The notes beneath the pieces were generated by a model, which worked only from the letters and a program-made list of their open reading frames with translations, did no database searches and was not told the origin of the DNA. From Dipylidium caninum (Eukaryota > Platyhelminthes > Cestoda > Cyclophyllidea > Dipylidiidae), in assembly GCA_017562135.1 (NCBI GenBank), contig QEYB01000266.1, forward strand, positions 1,054,001 through 1,118,000: a stretch of DNA of 64,000 bases, read 5' to 3'. Both the position numbers and the translations under genes were made by a program. Each line of letters begins with the position of its first letter. The first letter of the stretch is position 1. Shown one piece after another: positions 50,701 to 62,710 of this stretch.

Positions 50701-53700
50701 AAGGCAGTAGGTGGATGAATTGACGAGATGGGGCGAAGGGGAGAACGGCCCGATCAGGCGGATTTGACTGGGGAGGGGAACACGAGGAGAAGATCGGGTG
50801 GCGTTAAGGGGATTGGCACCTACCTTCGCAGCAGCCTCCTTGCTCTCCTTCGCGTGAATGTCCAAATCGTGGGTGAGACGGTCAACTTGGAGGGTGGTGG
50901 TGGAGATGGCTTCCTTGAGGCATTCAGCTCGTTTTTGGCAGCTTGAATTGCCGTCGCTGCCGCATCCGCGAGCCGCTGTTGCTCCTCCACTGACGTCTTG
51001 GCCTTCGCCAAGGCTGCCTGTGCGGCCTCCAAGTCGGACTGCGCCTTCTTCATGGACGCTTCAGCACTAGCCACCTCACCGCGACTCTGTTCCGTCGAAG
51101 CCTGCGTGAATAGCAAAGAAAGCCAGTCATTCCGTGGTTACTGCAGTCGAAGGCGATTTGTTGGCTGTCACCACAGCGATTTTCCCCAAGCTTTCGTTCG
51201 AAAAAGTAGCCGGCAGATGGAAAGGTGCACGCGACTCCGTCATAAGCGTCTGGAATGTCATAGGAGGGAAGAGGAAATCTGAGAACAGATTCCCGTGGAC
51301 AAAACTGGGCGCCGGTGCTCCATGAAAGGGTGGATTGATGCAAGAATGGCAACTGTTGATTGATGAGAATTACACATGTCAGAGATGTGACGCGTGCCGA
51401 CGGAGGAGAGGGGAATGAAAGTATTTGTATTTGACGAGGACAAAGACCGGCTAATAGATGGTAAGACAAGGTGGATAATACCGACATAATGAAATGACTA
51501 CTTGGGACTTGTAAAACACCAGTGAGGCGTTTGCCTGTTAAGAGAAGCAGTTCCTTCAAGTGGGAAAGTGTTGGAGCACGCAAATGCGATAAAGAAAACT
51601 TAAAGTCAAAGGAGAGTGTGTTGCAGGAAGAAAGAAATATGAGAGGTAAGCAGGAGCAGAGAAGGGCGGAGGAGACCTTAATCAGTTGGAGTTCGCGAGC
51701 CAGCTCGTCGGCTTCGAGGCGAAGGGTCTCCTTGAGACGGCGCTTTTGGCGCAATGCCTCCTCCGCGGCGTCAACCCGCTTTCGGGCGGCGTGGACCGCG
51801 GCCTCCGCCTCGCGCAACGCCCGAACCTCCTCCTCCTGCGCATGCTCCACTCGCCACTGCGCATCCGCCACCGCTTTCTCCGCCTCGGCCAGCCGCTCAC
51901 CGCGCTGTTGCAGAGACTCCCGCACTTCCGCTACCAATTAGAAGCGGGTATTTGGTATCACCAACACCAGTAACAAAGAGACAATCTCACTAGTTCCTCT
52001 CGCGTAAGACACCCACTTTTAGAAGACTTGTACACAAGAAGAGCTAGTCGTTGTGCTTTAGGAAACATGAATCGCGACTTGGCATGAGTTATGTAATTAG
52101 GGAGGGGTATAAAAAACACTAACCACGTATTCCTTCTGGGAAAAGGAGATAAAAATGACGTGAGGGTGAAGTACCTAAGAGGTTAAGAGGTGAGCAAGTA
52201 GCGAGACGGTCAAGACGTACCGAGCTCGTGTCGCAGTTTCTTCAGGTCAGAAGAGAGACGATGGGTGTCCGAGTGGCGGAGGTTAGTCTCAAGGAGAGCG
52301 AGTTGGTGGCGGTGCGGTCTAGGGCCTCAGTGAGATCGGCGCGTCGACGGGATCGAGCGGCTGCGGCTTCGCGGGCCTCTTGCATCAACTTGGCCCGATT
52401 TGCCGCCTCCACCGCCGAGTTCTCCGCGGCGCGCCAACAGCCAACGCGGATGAGCAGACTGGCCGCTGTGTTGCCACTTCCTCGTGAACCGCCCGTCAGT
52501 GTGCCCTGGGAGGAAAGCCGAAAAAGCATACACAAAAAGCCTCTTACAGCGGTGGGAAGCGAGCGTAAACGCAGTCCCACCTCCCAGTCATAGCACTTCG
52601 GCGAAATGTATAAATTGCCGCGAGTGTTGAAGTAAATTTTCGTGATTTGTCAGCTTGATTGGCGTTCAGGGGCCACGAAGGGATTCACGCAATTTTAAGG
52701 TATGATAAAAAGGATTTTTACGACATTATGAGGGAAGCACAGCTTCTACTTGGCAGTTGAAGGAGCTCAGAGTAACAGAGGGTGTTTTTGAGTGCCACGA
52801 GAGATAAAAAAGCATGCAGCTTGTGAGGTGAATAAAAAGTGCCGTCCTGCCATAAAGGGCGAAAGAATAAAGGGAAAAATACAAAATGGGAAGTAAACCT
52901 GCGGAACCCCACTCGCAGATCTTACTTGGAAAGACTAATTCTGGCTACTCGAGGGATTCTAGTTGCCGTTCACAAAAAACTATGGAGGTGGGAAGTGGAA
53001 TGGTTCATCTGGACTCCTAGGGCCCATAGGGTATTTGACGATTTTTGGATGAGTGAACCGCGATAAGGGCGCAGTTTTAGAGAGAGGTGCGAAGACAATT
53101 ATTCAAGGTGTACATAAAAGAAGAAGAGGAGGAGACCTGAGGATCGAACATGTCACCATCATAAGTAATGGTGCGTCTCTCCACGCCAGGGTGGAAGGCG
53201 ACTCGACGGGCGTGGTCGAGGGCGGGGCAGACGAGGAGGCCGCCGAAGACGAACTCCATGACGGGGGAGAGATGGGGTGGATAGCGAATGAGAGAAAGAG
53301 CAGGTGCGACGTTCTCCACACCCACCAAGGCCTCGGCACACCGCAACACCTCCGCCGGTACTGGATTTCCGCGCATCCTATTGAGAGGCAGCATAGTTAC
53401 CCGTCGAGCCAACTGTCCCCTCTCCAGAAGTAGTTTGCCTGTCATTTCAGTGTCCACCACCACATTAAAAAGCTGCAATGTGGACCGAAAAGGAAACAAC
53501 AAACGACTTAGAAGTTCAGTTTTTGTTTCACAAACGGTTCACTGCGACCTGCTATAAACATCTGAAGCACACCAGTGGCGCAGCACCCTGTCCGTAAAAC
53601 ATTTACCGGCAATTGCAATCTCGGCCTCGACATAAAGCCATGAATTGAGCAGGACAAGCATGATCACTCGTGTGGCTGCCCAAAAACACTTGATATGAAG

Positions 53701-56700
53701 AGGACATCGGTTCTTCAGATTTCACACGGAAAGCGACTAGAAATTATCGCTACAATGTCATGCTTTGCATACGAATTGCAAAGTTGCCCAATCGATGAAC
53801 AGAACTTATTTGTAGTGCAAGAAAAAAATACGAAAAAGACTTCATCAACTTCATTTTCCCGATCTCTACTGCGTTGTGTAGGGAATAAACTCAAGCATGG
53901 AAGATGTTACGAGGGGATTGAGTGATCGCGAGCAAAATTGGCTTCGCTGAAAATAACAAAGACAGCCACAACGACAAATTCAAGCATTCCCTCTAAAAAC
54001 AGCACTGCTTTAGAAAATATTCAAAACGTCTACCACTTGAGACGACAAACTACTTCTCACGCTAACGCATGTGACGTTAACCGTCCACATGGGAAAAGAA
54101 TAGGTTGGTGGATAAACAAGAAAACAGCCGCAATGAATAACTCACCTTACCACCAGCAGCAACTTCGATGGCAGTTGCATATTTGGGGTCGACTAGATCA
54201 AACAACTTTCCCACCACACCATACACCCGCCGTCTATCAAAATTCGGTTCTGGATCAGCATACTCAAAGTGAAGTTGGTGAAATTGACAGCCCAACTCCT
54301 CACTGCGTGCCTGTAACTGGCGTGCCATCTTGGCTGCCTCATTATACTTAACTACAAGGGCAAAAGAGTTAAGTAGAAGACGATAACAAACTTGTGATTG
54401 CAGCCTCATCACCACCCGCCTCCTCGTCGGCTCTGCGGATGTTCTCCAACTGTGCGTTCAGATTCTTCATCTGCTCCAAAAGTTGTTCTCTTTTCTGCGC
54501 CTCAAGGCGACATTCCTTCCCACTCTTTGCTTCCATCGCCGCGAGCTTCCTTTCTCCATCTGCGACCTCATTTGTCAAATGCTTTCTCGCATTTTTAGCT
54601 GATGCAGCTCAGTCTCAATCGCCAGCCGCTGACCTTCTGCCACACGAGCCTGTTCTGCCAAGCCACCAGCCAACTTCGAAGAGCCTCCGCCCACCCCAAG
54701 ACCCGAGGTAGTTGCCTGAACAACGGAGAAGAGGAAGGAGAGCCTAAGAATGGAGAAAAGTGGATAGGAGGGAAGAGGGAAAGAGAGCAACACACAGCCA
54801 GATTGGCTTGAGCCTCGGTGAGGGCGTCCTGCGCCTGCTGCGCACTCTCATCGAGAGCATGGAATTCGGTGCCACCGGCAGCCTCGGCAGCGGCTTGCTT
54901 TTCCGCGAACTGGGTAAGCCATCTCAGATGACTGAAGTTCGAAAGATCGGAGCTGCTTCTTAGTGGCGTGCAGGTGTTCCGTGGCACGGACTAATGCACC
55001 TGCCGCCACCGCTTCCTCCTTTCGGCGCTCCGTCAGTAGGCGTTCTGCGTCCTCTAAGGTGGGACCCAGCAACTGGAAACAGATTAAAAATTGCTACTGA
55101 ATTAGTGATAGTACAATGAATTAACCCACATGAAACAGTGCAAACAGGGACCATAACAATAAACTAATCAGATGGTAAAAAGGAAATACTAACAGCGAAA
55201 TGGAAGTTAAGGAAATGGAGGAAAGCACTAGTAGTAATTAGAGAAATGTCTGAGAAGGCAAAGAACTACAAGAACATGCGACATAAAAGCGGGAGAGGAT
55301 GTGGGCAATGGAAGTCGCCTATCGTCTCACTTTAAATAACTGCAGGATTACCTGACATTTACGCACGATAGTCGGAAGATAAAGCTAGAACTTGCAAGCT
55401 AGGACACTCCGGTTTTGAGATTAGAAGTTTACAGGCTACTTTTATTTCAAATTTTGGATACCCCTGAAGCGTAAATAGGTGAACCTATTAGCGACTATAA
55501 ATATTTTCTTGAACAACGATGACAACAATTGAACGAAAAAAATACGAACCCCAAACACAAAGAATAAGCGAATACGGTTCTCTAATCAGCAAAAGATAAC
55601 ACGCATAAAAACCTTCCAAAAGAATTAAGAAATTGCTTCGCAAGATAAGATATCAATAGTGTAGGAGAGACAACACAGCTGTAATGAAAGAACTAACCAC
55701 TGAATGTTTTTAGCATGCTGGGTATTGAATTATAGACGCAAGTTATATTTTCGGTTTGAGCAAATTTCAGATTTTATAAAATTGGTAGATAGAAATTAGG
55801 ATGAGGATTATCTAGAGAGGAAACAAAAAATATCTAGTTCAAAGCAAATGGAAACGTTTACAAGACACTGGAACGTTATGGGTGGGGTTATACAGGGAAA
55901 TCCACTACTATTACCAAAAGCTAAAAAAAGTCATCGTTAAACACGATAAAAGTAACACTAATAGTTGACAACTCATCCTTCTTAAATATGTTATGCTTCT
56001 ATATCAACACAAAAAGACTCACCACTTGGCGCTCATCTATGAGTTTTACGATTTTCTGGTCGATCTCAGTTTTTTCTACCTTCAACTATAAGCAAGATAT
56101 CAGGTTAGCGAAGTTGAAAATAAACTTTTGAAAGTTTTTCCTTTGCGGACAAAAGTTTCGTTTCCAACTCAACAAGGCCATCCTTGCTCTGTTTCTTAGC
56201 ATCCTCAAGACAAATGAAGTCGTAGGCCACGATAAATCGAGTAAGATGATCAATCTCACGAACAACCTTCTGATACTCCAAGTAACTACTACGTTCTTCT
56301 CGCAGTTTTCGAATAGTCGGTGTAATGTCTTCGTATAGAACCTAAAGACATAAAAGAAGTTCGGTATTACTCTGTCAATTTCTCGAAGTTTGCTATCCTT
56401 TTTATCGATGGTCTTCAGAGCAGCCTCCTTCTTGCTCTCATATAATTTCGTACTTGCAGCTTCTTCCAGCAATGACAAAATCTGTGCAACAGACACTAAG
56501 TAACAAAATCATTTACTTCTGGAGGCTTCATATTTAGAACTTTTGTGATACGTCCCTGCATTATTAGAAAATGAGGATTATTAACATTTAACTGCACGGA
56601 ATGAAACAGGTCTTGCACCCGAGTGTTTGTCGCGTTGGTACCATTAATCAGGTATTTGTTTTTACCACCGACAACAACTTGACGAGTTATCGTTAATTCA

Positions 56701-57035
56701 TCAAACTGCTCATAACCGTAAGGAGAGGTTGATTTGTCGGTGTTATCAAAGACAATGCTAACAGTAGCCTTCGTGATACCAGCTTGGCCGCTTTTGTACA
56801 CGAGTTCTTGCAGATTGGTTGCTCGGACCTACATTAAGGTTTAATAAACAGTCATTCCGCCACATACATGAGACAAATTTGTAATACCCAAGAGGAAGCA
56901 AATGGCATCCAAGATATTAGATTTTCCGGACCCATTAAGACCAGTAATCGCGTTAAACTGTACGTCAAACCCAAGAATTTCAGTACGCTGGCAGTAGGAC
57001 TTAAATCCATCAATAACCATTGACTTAATATACAT
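47732..57035 (-). CDS. SMC2: SMC2, condensin core ATPase
   Basis: Fifteen coding exons: 57035-56868, 56828-56517, 56481-56371, 56341-56126, 56085-56023, 55072-54796, 54715-54392, 54351-54146, 53472-53137, 52505-52221, 51930-51677, 51101-50824, 49494-49016, 48159-48012 and 47938-47732, about 1,220 residues (human SMC2 about 1,197). SMC2 pairs with SMC4 in condensin to compact mitotic chromosomes. The N-terminus [14 protein letters not shown] is followed by Walker [10 protein letters not shown] and the SMC2-type block [17 protein letters not shown]. Exons 8-10 hold the hinge ([18 protein letters not shown] through [13 protein letters not shown]) between long coiled coils. The C-terminus has NMRAMNML, the signature LSGGQRSL (split by an intron), Walker [14 protein letters not shown] and [20 protein letters not shown]. 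The first four introns are 29-40 bases; later ones reach 1.3 kb. Exons 6, 7, 10 and 12 each need a one-base correction to stay open, each at or next to a short single-base run. Confidence 0.96.
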
Positions 57036-57264
57036 CCCAACGCCCTGTAGTACAAGGTTGAAAATCTGGAACGAGCGGGGCTGTCACTAATTAGTTTAAA
57101 TCCGCTATATTAAAATAATGTGTTAGCGAATGTTAACTTTTTTTTAATCTTCAGCATTTTTTATGTATAAAAATATTTTTATTCGGCTACATTGATTGTT
57201 AACATAAATATTTTGTTAGGCGCTTTTCCCAAGGACGTCAGGCGTTTTCACGAAGCCTGCGCTA
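57036..57264. promoter_or_regulatory. Likely bidirectional promoter between SMC2 and the 57.3-kb gene
   Basis: Only 229 bases separate the two opposed start codons. The interval is AT-rich, with several A/T runs. Both genes must have promoter and 5' untranslated sequence here unless a non-coding exon lies further away. No specific factor site is assigned. Confidence 0.5.
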
Positions 57265-60200
57265 ATGGGGAACTGTTGCATTTATATTCCAAACAGACCA
57301 AAATTTTTGCATTACTTCTCTCGTCGAAATGGCACCAATTTTATGGGTGGTGACGTAGATACACTTATGGACTTGGTATTTCAAACTTACGTTGAATTTC
57401 ATTTTTTTGCAGGATTATCTCGAAGAGCCGCAGCTCACATTCAGAATTAATGAAAACCTATTCACAGTACCATCATACCTTAATTGGGTTAGTTATTCAT
57501 TAATTTCTGTGGGTTGCTTACCTGCATCTTTGTCAACTAACTTTGTGGCGAAATTTCGACGTGCCTTAACATTCCCTCAAACTTTACTAGGTCTCCAATA
57601 GACCACGGCCTTTAGAAACCGAACTCATGGCTTCAGGAGAAAGTTCAATTAGTTCGCGCCGAGGAAACAGTAAGAGATCATCCTTAAACCGACTAGTCGG
57701 GAATGGCAATGCGGATTTGGTTTCTCAACGGCTCCTATTTAGCGATGTCAATCCTAAAAAGGAACCTGCTCGTTTATCTTGTGAGACAAACTCTCCCCCA
57801 GATGGAGGATGGGCTGCGGTGACTAGTGTATCTGGCCAGGGACAGAAAACATCGGTATGGCATTTTGCTTCCTATTATTACCTACTCACTTTTGTTAAGA
57901 TAAATAATTCTCCATTATCAATAATTTACGGAATCTCCCAGTACTACTTCCCGTCTTTGCAAATTTTTCTCCTCCCCTCATGTCATAAAAATAATCAAAT
58001 GCCTTCTCATTGACGCAGGTTTAATGTGATCCTCCGTTTCATAACTGTAAGTTGTCACCTACTACCTTTTAATCAGTATTTTTCTTTGATTCTAACACCT
58101 TTGCTATCATTGTTTATGTCCTGAGGTTGTTTTTTTTCTCTGGTATTTCTCTTCATTTTGGTTTTCTGTACATGTCTTTGTTCTCTATTCGCTTTGCTCT
58201 AGTTCGATTTTGATTTTAAAACAATCCTTGTTCGGTCCCCATTTTTGGTTGTAACATAATTTTAGAAGTAATTGATAATTACTTTCGATTTGTTTTTCAG
58301 TGCGTTTCGTATTAACCCCTCTAGTTATCCGTTCGTTACGCCCTTTGTCATTTACTAGTTTATGTCATTGTTCCTATGGAGAAACCCATGACACTGTTGA
58401 CATTTGATTTTTAAGGTTATACGTTGTTTTATTAATGAAGTCTTACTCAACCTGATCCTCTCATTGGAAAGCATTGTGTTCTTGTGGCCTATCTCAGGTC
58501 AACTTTCACCTGTTACAATTTGTGTAATTTATGTTCCCCTAGACTCATTTAAATTCTACCCACTTTACTGTCATCTTTTTCTCCAGTCTTAAAATCACTT
58601 TTCAATTTTTTTATTCCATTTCGCTTAAAAACAATTCCATGCGTCAGTGATGATACAATTATATTCCTAAGGTCACATTGTTATCTCACAAAAGTTTTCT
58701 ATGTTTGATTCAGTGCGATGTTACGATCTGGCTTATTCACCGTCATTGAGTGATGCCCTATCTTTCGGTAGCGCGCTATTTCGTGATTAAATGTTTATAT
58801 TTAATGAGGCAGTTTGATGTTTGACTTTTTATATTCTCATTTTTCAACAAACAATTGCCATGAGGAAAATCATCGTCTGATCATCCTAGCATTGCCTCGC
58901 TCCTATTCCTCCCCTTCTGCTCAGGCTTTTTGTTACTTTTGATTGTAATTATTCGGACATTTAACTTCTACATTCAGCAGTCTCATTCTTTGGCACTTAG
59001 CTTTGCGCTCCAATTGCTCTTACTTGAGAGAAATGTTGGCGCAGTTGATTTCCTACATCAGAAATGATCGCTCATTTGAGATAGTTTTGAGTGAAAGGTG
59101 TATATACACCAGGTGATTTTATTTCATCCAAATTAGTGTGGACACTACACGAATAAGACCACAGGCGCCTAGCACCAGTAGACATGGTTTGTATTTTCTC
59201 TCGAATTATTATCCATTATTAGGCAGAATTTCAATTGACAAGTTAACCGCATAAGATCTGGCTTATTTTTATCATTTCTCTCTTGAAAAATGCTGTTTCA
59301 CTCTCCTCGTAACTGACACATAGTTTGAAAATCGCATTTTATGTAGAAGTCTCTTTAAGCACCAGACCGGTTTTGCTAACTGTACCATTAGGTCTGCATA
59401 CTTCTTCGCCTCAGATCCACGTTTATTCCTCCTAGTTCGAGGAAATCTCTTCTCACGCCTCACTTGTCCACGATTGGACAAATGCTTTCATTAAACAACC
59501 TTTATATTATATTATATTGAATCCCTTTTTTTACTTCCTCCTTTATAAATGAAATCCAAATTACTCATTTGTAAATTCTTCCCATATTAATAAACGCCAT
59601 TCGCAGTTGGTGTTACTCTTTGTCCTTCTGCGACGTTTGCATTCCTTCGTTCTAACTTCATTAAACTATGGTCAGGGACACTTTTACGTTTTTTCTCTTA
59701 TTACCAAAGCGATCACCCTTTAATCATAATTAAAATCGGATTTAACCAACATAAGTGCAATAAGAAAGAATGGATTGGTGGATATCTTTTGTAATTCAGC
59801 AAGTCTCCCGACTTTTCTATTGTCGTTTTTTGCCGAAATGACTTTTTCTCCTCGCTCTTTCTATTTTTTTTTCTCATTTACTACATAAATACGTATTGTA
59901 TAAATTCCTGACAATAAAAACTGTCAATTTCGGGTTAGGATGATGGCTTTACTCTAGTGAAAAGCACTCCATGGTCTGTTTACGCAGAATTTTTAGAAAC
60001 CATGACCAAATCTATTGTATTAGAGACTGTGATCCCTCTTAGGGCAGGTCTACCCTCGAGTGAAGCACGATTTAGTGGAATACCATTTGTTTACTTAAAA
60101 CTATCTTCGACCGATGGACGGCGGCAAGAATATCCGGTGTCTGCCACCTCTCATATGGAATAGCCGATCGCTTGGACTCAGGTGCTTCATTTCCTTCTCA

Positions 60201-60289
60201 CCTTCCGATCACGGGCGTGGGAATTCGTGAAAGAACAGGAAGAATTATTGGCCATTGGGTACAAGGAAGTTATGGAAGACGATAAATAA
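57265..60289 (+). CDS. Uncharacterised five-exon gene, 251 residues
   Basis: Exons 57265-57375, 57413-57487, 57591-57854, 59939-60136 and 60182-60289 join with GT-AG sites, every junction in phase 0, into one open frame of 251 residues. The stop codon overlaps an AATAAA signal (60285-60290). I do not recognise the family. The start is MGNCC, which would suit N-myristoylation and palmitoylation if this ATG is used, but the frame is open upstream to about 57220, so the start is not certain. The middle (about residues 75-115) is Ser/Arg/Asn-rich. Blocks that look ordered are DYLEEPQLTFRINENLFTVP, DDGFTLVKSTPWSVYAEFL and RSRAWEFVKEQEELLAIGY near the acidic end EVMEDDK. No membrane segment is evident. 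Intron 4 (57855-59938) is about 2.1 kb and T-rich; the others are 37 to 103 bases. It is divergent from SMC2. Confidence 0.7.
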
Positions 60290-62425
60290 ATGCGTCGGTT
60301 GAGACGTGGTGTTTGAAGACCAAGCCCATAAGCCAAAATCTTGGTGTTGAATCACGGCTTGTAATTTCTTGGTGCTTTAATGGTTGAAAGAGACAGTTCA
60401 GATGGTATTTAACTCTTGTCATCGGATTTCCGTAGAATTTTTGACGTCATAACGGTTGAATTGGTAAGATCCTGGTGAGCCCATCATCGTATCTTTTATT
60501 TCCTTCTCTTGATAAACGAGTTGCGATTTTAAACCAATTTGCACTTGTTTGTCGTCACTTGGTGAATTGTCTTCTGCCCATGTTGATGCAATATTCCTCT
60601 ACTACATTCCTATTCAAGTCCTTGTTTTCACTCTGAAATGAAAATTTTCCTACAGAAATTCGCATTTATCCGCGGCTTCTCATGACTATGGGTTTTTTAT
60701 TAAGCTTCCACGTATGTTAGCTTTTAAATAACCCCGAAAGTAACTTCATCATAGCATTAAACAAGTGAAATATTCTGAAACTGTCTGCCATGGTCCATAA
60801 CATGGACACGAGATAACAAATTACCATTGTCAACGCAGTGCAAGCAGTCGCCTTTCGTCTTCCTCGGGTGATTGTGTATTTGAATTTCCACGCACTTAAT
60901 TTTCCTACCGAGAGTGCCTAGTCAGGGAAGAATGGGAAACCAGGCAATCTCACCCGCGACGTGTACCCACGGCCTACCCGACCAAGTGCATCTGACTCCG
61001 GCCGACCCATGGCGGTGAAAGCCTCCGCAACATCCACTTTTAAAACATTGGTGCCCAAGATTTCCATTAGAATGCCTGCCGTAACCAGTGCCTGTCTTAT
61101 TAAAGCTTTCTCCGTATCTACGGCCACAGTTTTTATGCGAGTCATTCAGTGTTTAATCACAGTTTAAGTGTATTTGTGTAATAGCATCGCTGGCCAAATT
61201 GCAGCTCACCGTTTTGAAATTTCTTGCCTGCTATTCGTTGCTGCTTTCTAACTCATTACTTCTCCACCGCCTTAAACGTCTAACTGCGCATTTCGGGCAG
61301 CACATTTTCCTTCTCTTTAGCCAAAATCTCCACCTCCAATCGGCTTTCCGTAATTCGTAATTTGCCCGATCAAGCTTCATAACATCCTTTTGATTCTTTC
61401 CTCTGTCAACAATGCGCCTTTAGGGTCATTTTACCACAGCACACACCCGTAATAGTTACTAGTCTTGCTGGTAGCCCATTTCGCCTCTTTGAAGCATGCA
61501 TAGCCATCTCCGTGTAGCACTATTTTGTGGTTCTGAGAACTCGAGCCGAGGTGTGTAGACCCCTCGATTGTGCATGTGTCCACGGAGGTAGGGACGCAGC
61601 GGGTTAAGGGGGTGTCAAAGCATTACTCGGATCGGGATCTCATTTCACAGTCGTGACGAATAATAGTACAACTTGACTGCCACATTGCTAATTTGTCGGT
61701 GGAAGAAGCACCAATAGTATCTGATGCCGGACAAGTGTATAGCTTATATGCATTTTTTGCCCATTTTATAAATCGACGAAAATTATCATTTCCTTTGTCA
61801 TTTTTTTTCGCTGTTATAAGGGCAAGTGAGCAACGGTAAGTGGGGATATCATCGCTCAGCAGGAGTGTTGCACTACGAGATGCCCAACTGGGCTCGTGTA
61901 ATTAGCGTCAAATGTCACTTGTCTGCCTGCTGCGCAGTGACTTTTACACAACCGCCGCCAATGTCTGCTGTGAAAAATACCTGATTAAACCAATAAAGAA
62001 GACAGTTAACGTGTGCTGTGCTGCGAAATTTTTAATGAGCCCATTTCCGGCTACACCCCTGTCCTGCTGTTTGGGCGTTAAAGGCTCTTGGGAGAGTAGG
62101 CTGTCAAAATAGAACTAATTTCTCGTTTGTTACGTCGTTTTTTTTGCGGCGATTCCCCCAACTCTGAAATAGATATTCTTATTATCCTTTTTCTGACGAA
62201 GTCTTGACTTTTCTTACACCTGGGAGGAAAAGGGGTGCTCCGTGCTTTGTTTGCCCTTCAAACTCGAAGCAAAATGAAATGAAAGTTTACTTCTCTTGAA
62301 GGCGCCTGCTTTAATAAGTAGGCCAGGAGAGATTAGCCATTTTCTGCAAATAATTGGGGCCATTAAAAGACATTTTTGAATATAACACATATTAAAGCGC
62401 AGTCGTATTTCCCTCCTCCCCACAG
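60290..62425. other. Intergenic region, mostly without supported genes
   Basis: AT-rich apart from a more GC-rich patch at 60.94-61.15 kb that carries an orphan minus-strand frame (listed separately). The remainder shows no conserved frame, repeat array or RNA gene that I can support. Confidence 0.4.
60951..61145 (-). CDS. Orphan coding-like exon of unknown function
   Basis: An ATG at 61145 (MTRIKTVAVDTEKALIRQAL) opens a frame whose composition (Ala, Val, Leu, Arg, few Cys or Trp) looks coding. A GTGAGA donor-like site lies after codon 64 (TSR). The next in-frame stop is at 60918. The patch is more GC-rich than its surroundings. I recognise no family and found no partner exon, so it may be the first exon of a minus-strand gene, a mobile-element remnant, or chance. 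Confidence 0.3.
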
Positions 62426-62710
62426 ACAGAGGCGGTATTTGTGACCGACCGGACAGCGACGCGCCATTTGATGTCACTCAGTTGCCACGCAACAGCCGGC
62501 GGTGGCAGTACGGGAGGGTCGAGGGTGATGGAGGATGATGAAATAGACGGACCGGAGATAGCACGCCTTATGCGTCGTTTCTGGCCACGGGACCTCAACT
62601 TCTTTGGCGGCTCCACCGCCTCGAGTGGCTCGCGATCTCTCCGCGAATCGCGCTCATCCTCCACCTCCGCCCACCGCCCCACAGTGTTGAATTTACAAAT
62701 ACCGGCGAAA
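62426..62710 (+). CDS. Likely internal exon of an unrecognised plus-strand gene
   Basis: A pyrimidine-rich acceptor (CCCTCCTCCCCACAG) leads into 285 bases that stay open in one frame and end before a GTGAGC donor, phase 0 at both ends. The 95 residues include EDDEIDGPEIARLMRRFWPR and a Ser/Arg-rich stretch. The family is unknown and I could not identify neighbouring exons. The minus strand is also open across it, so the strand rests on the two splice sites. Confidence 0.45.
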
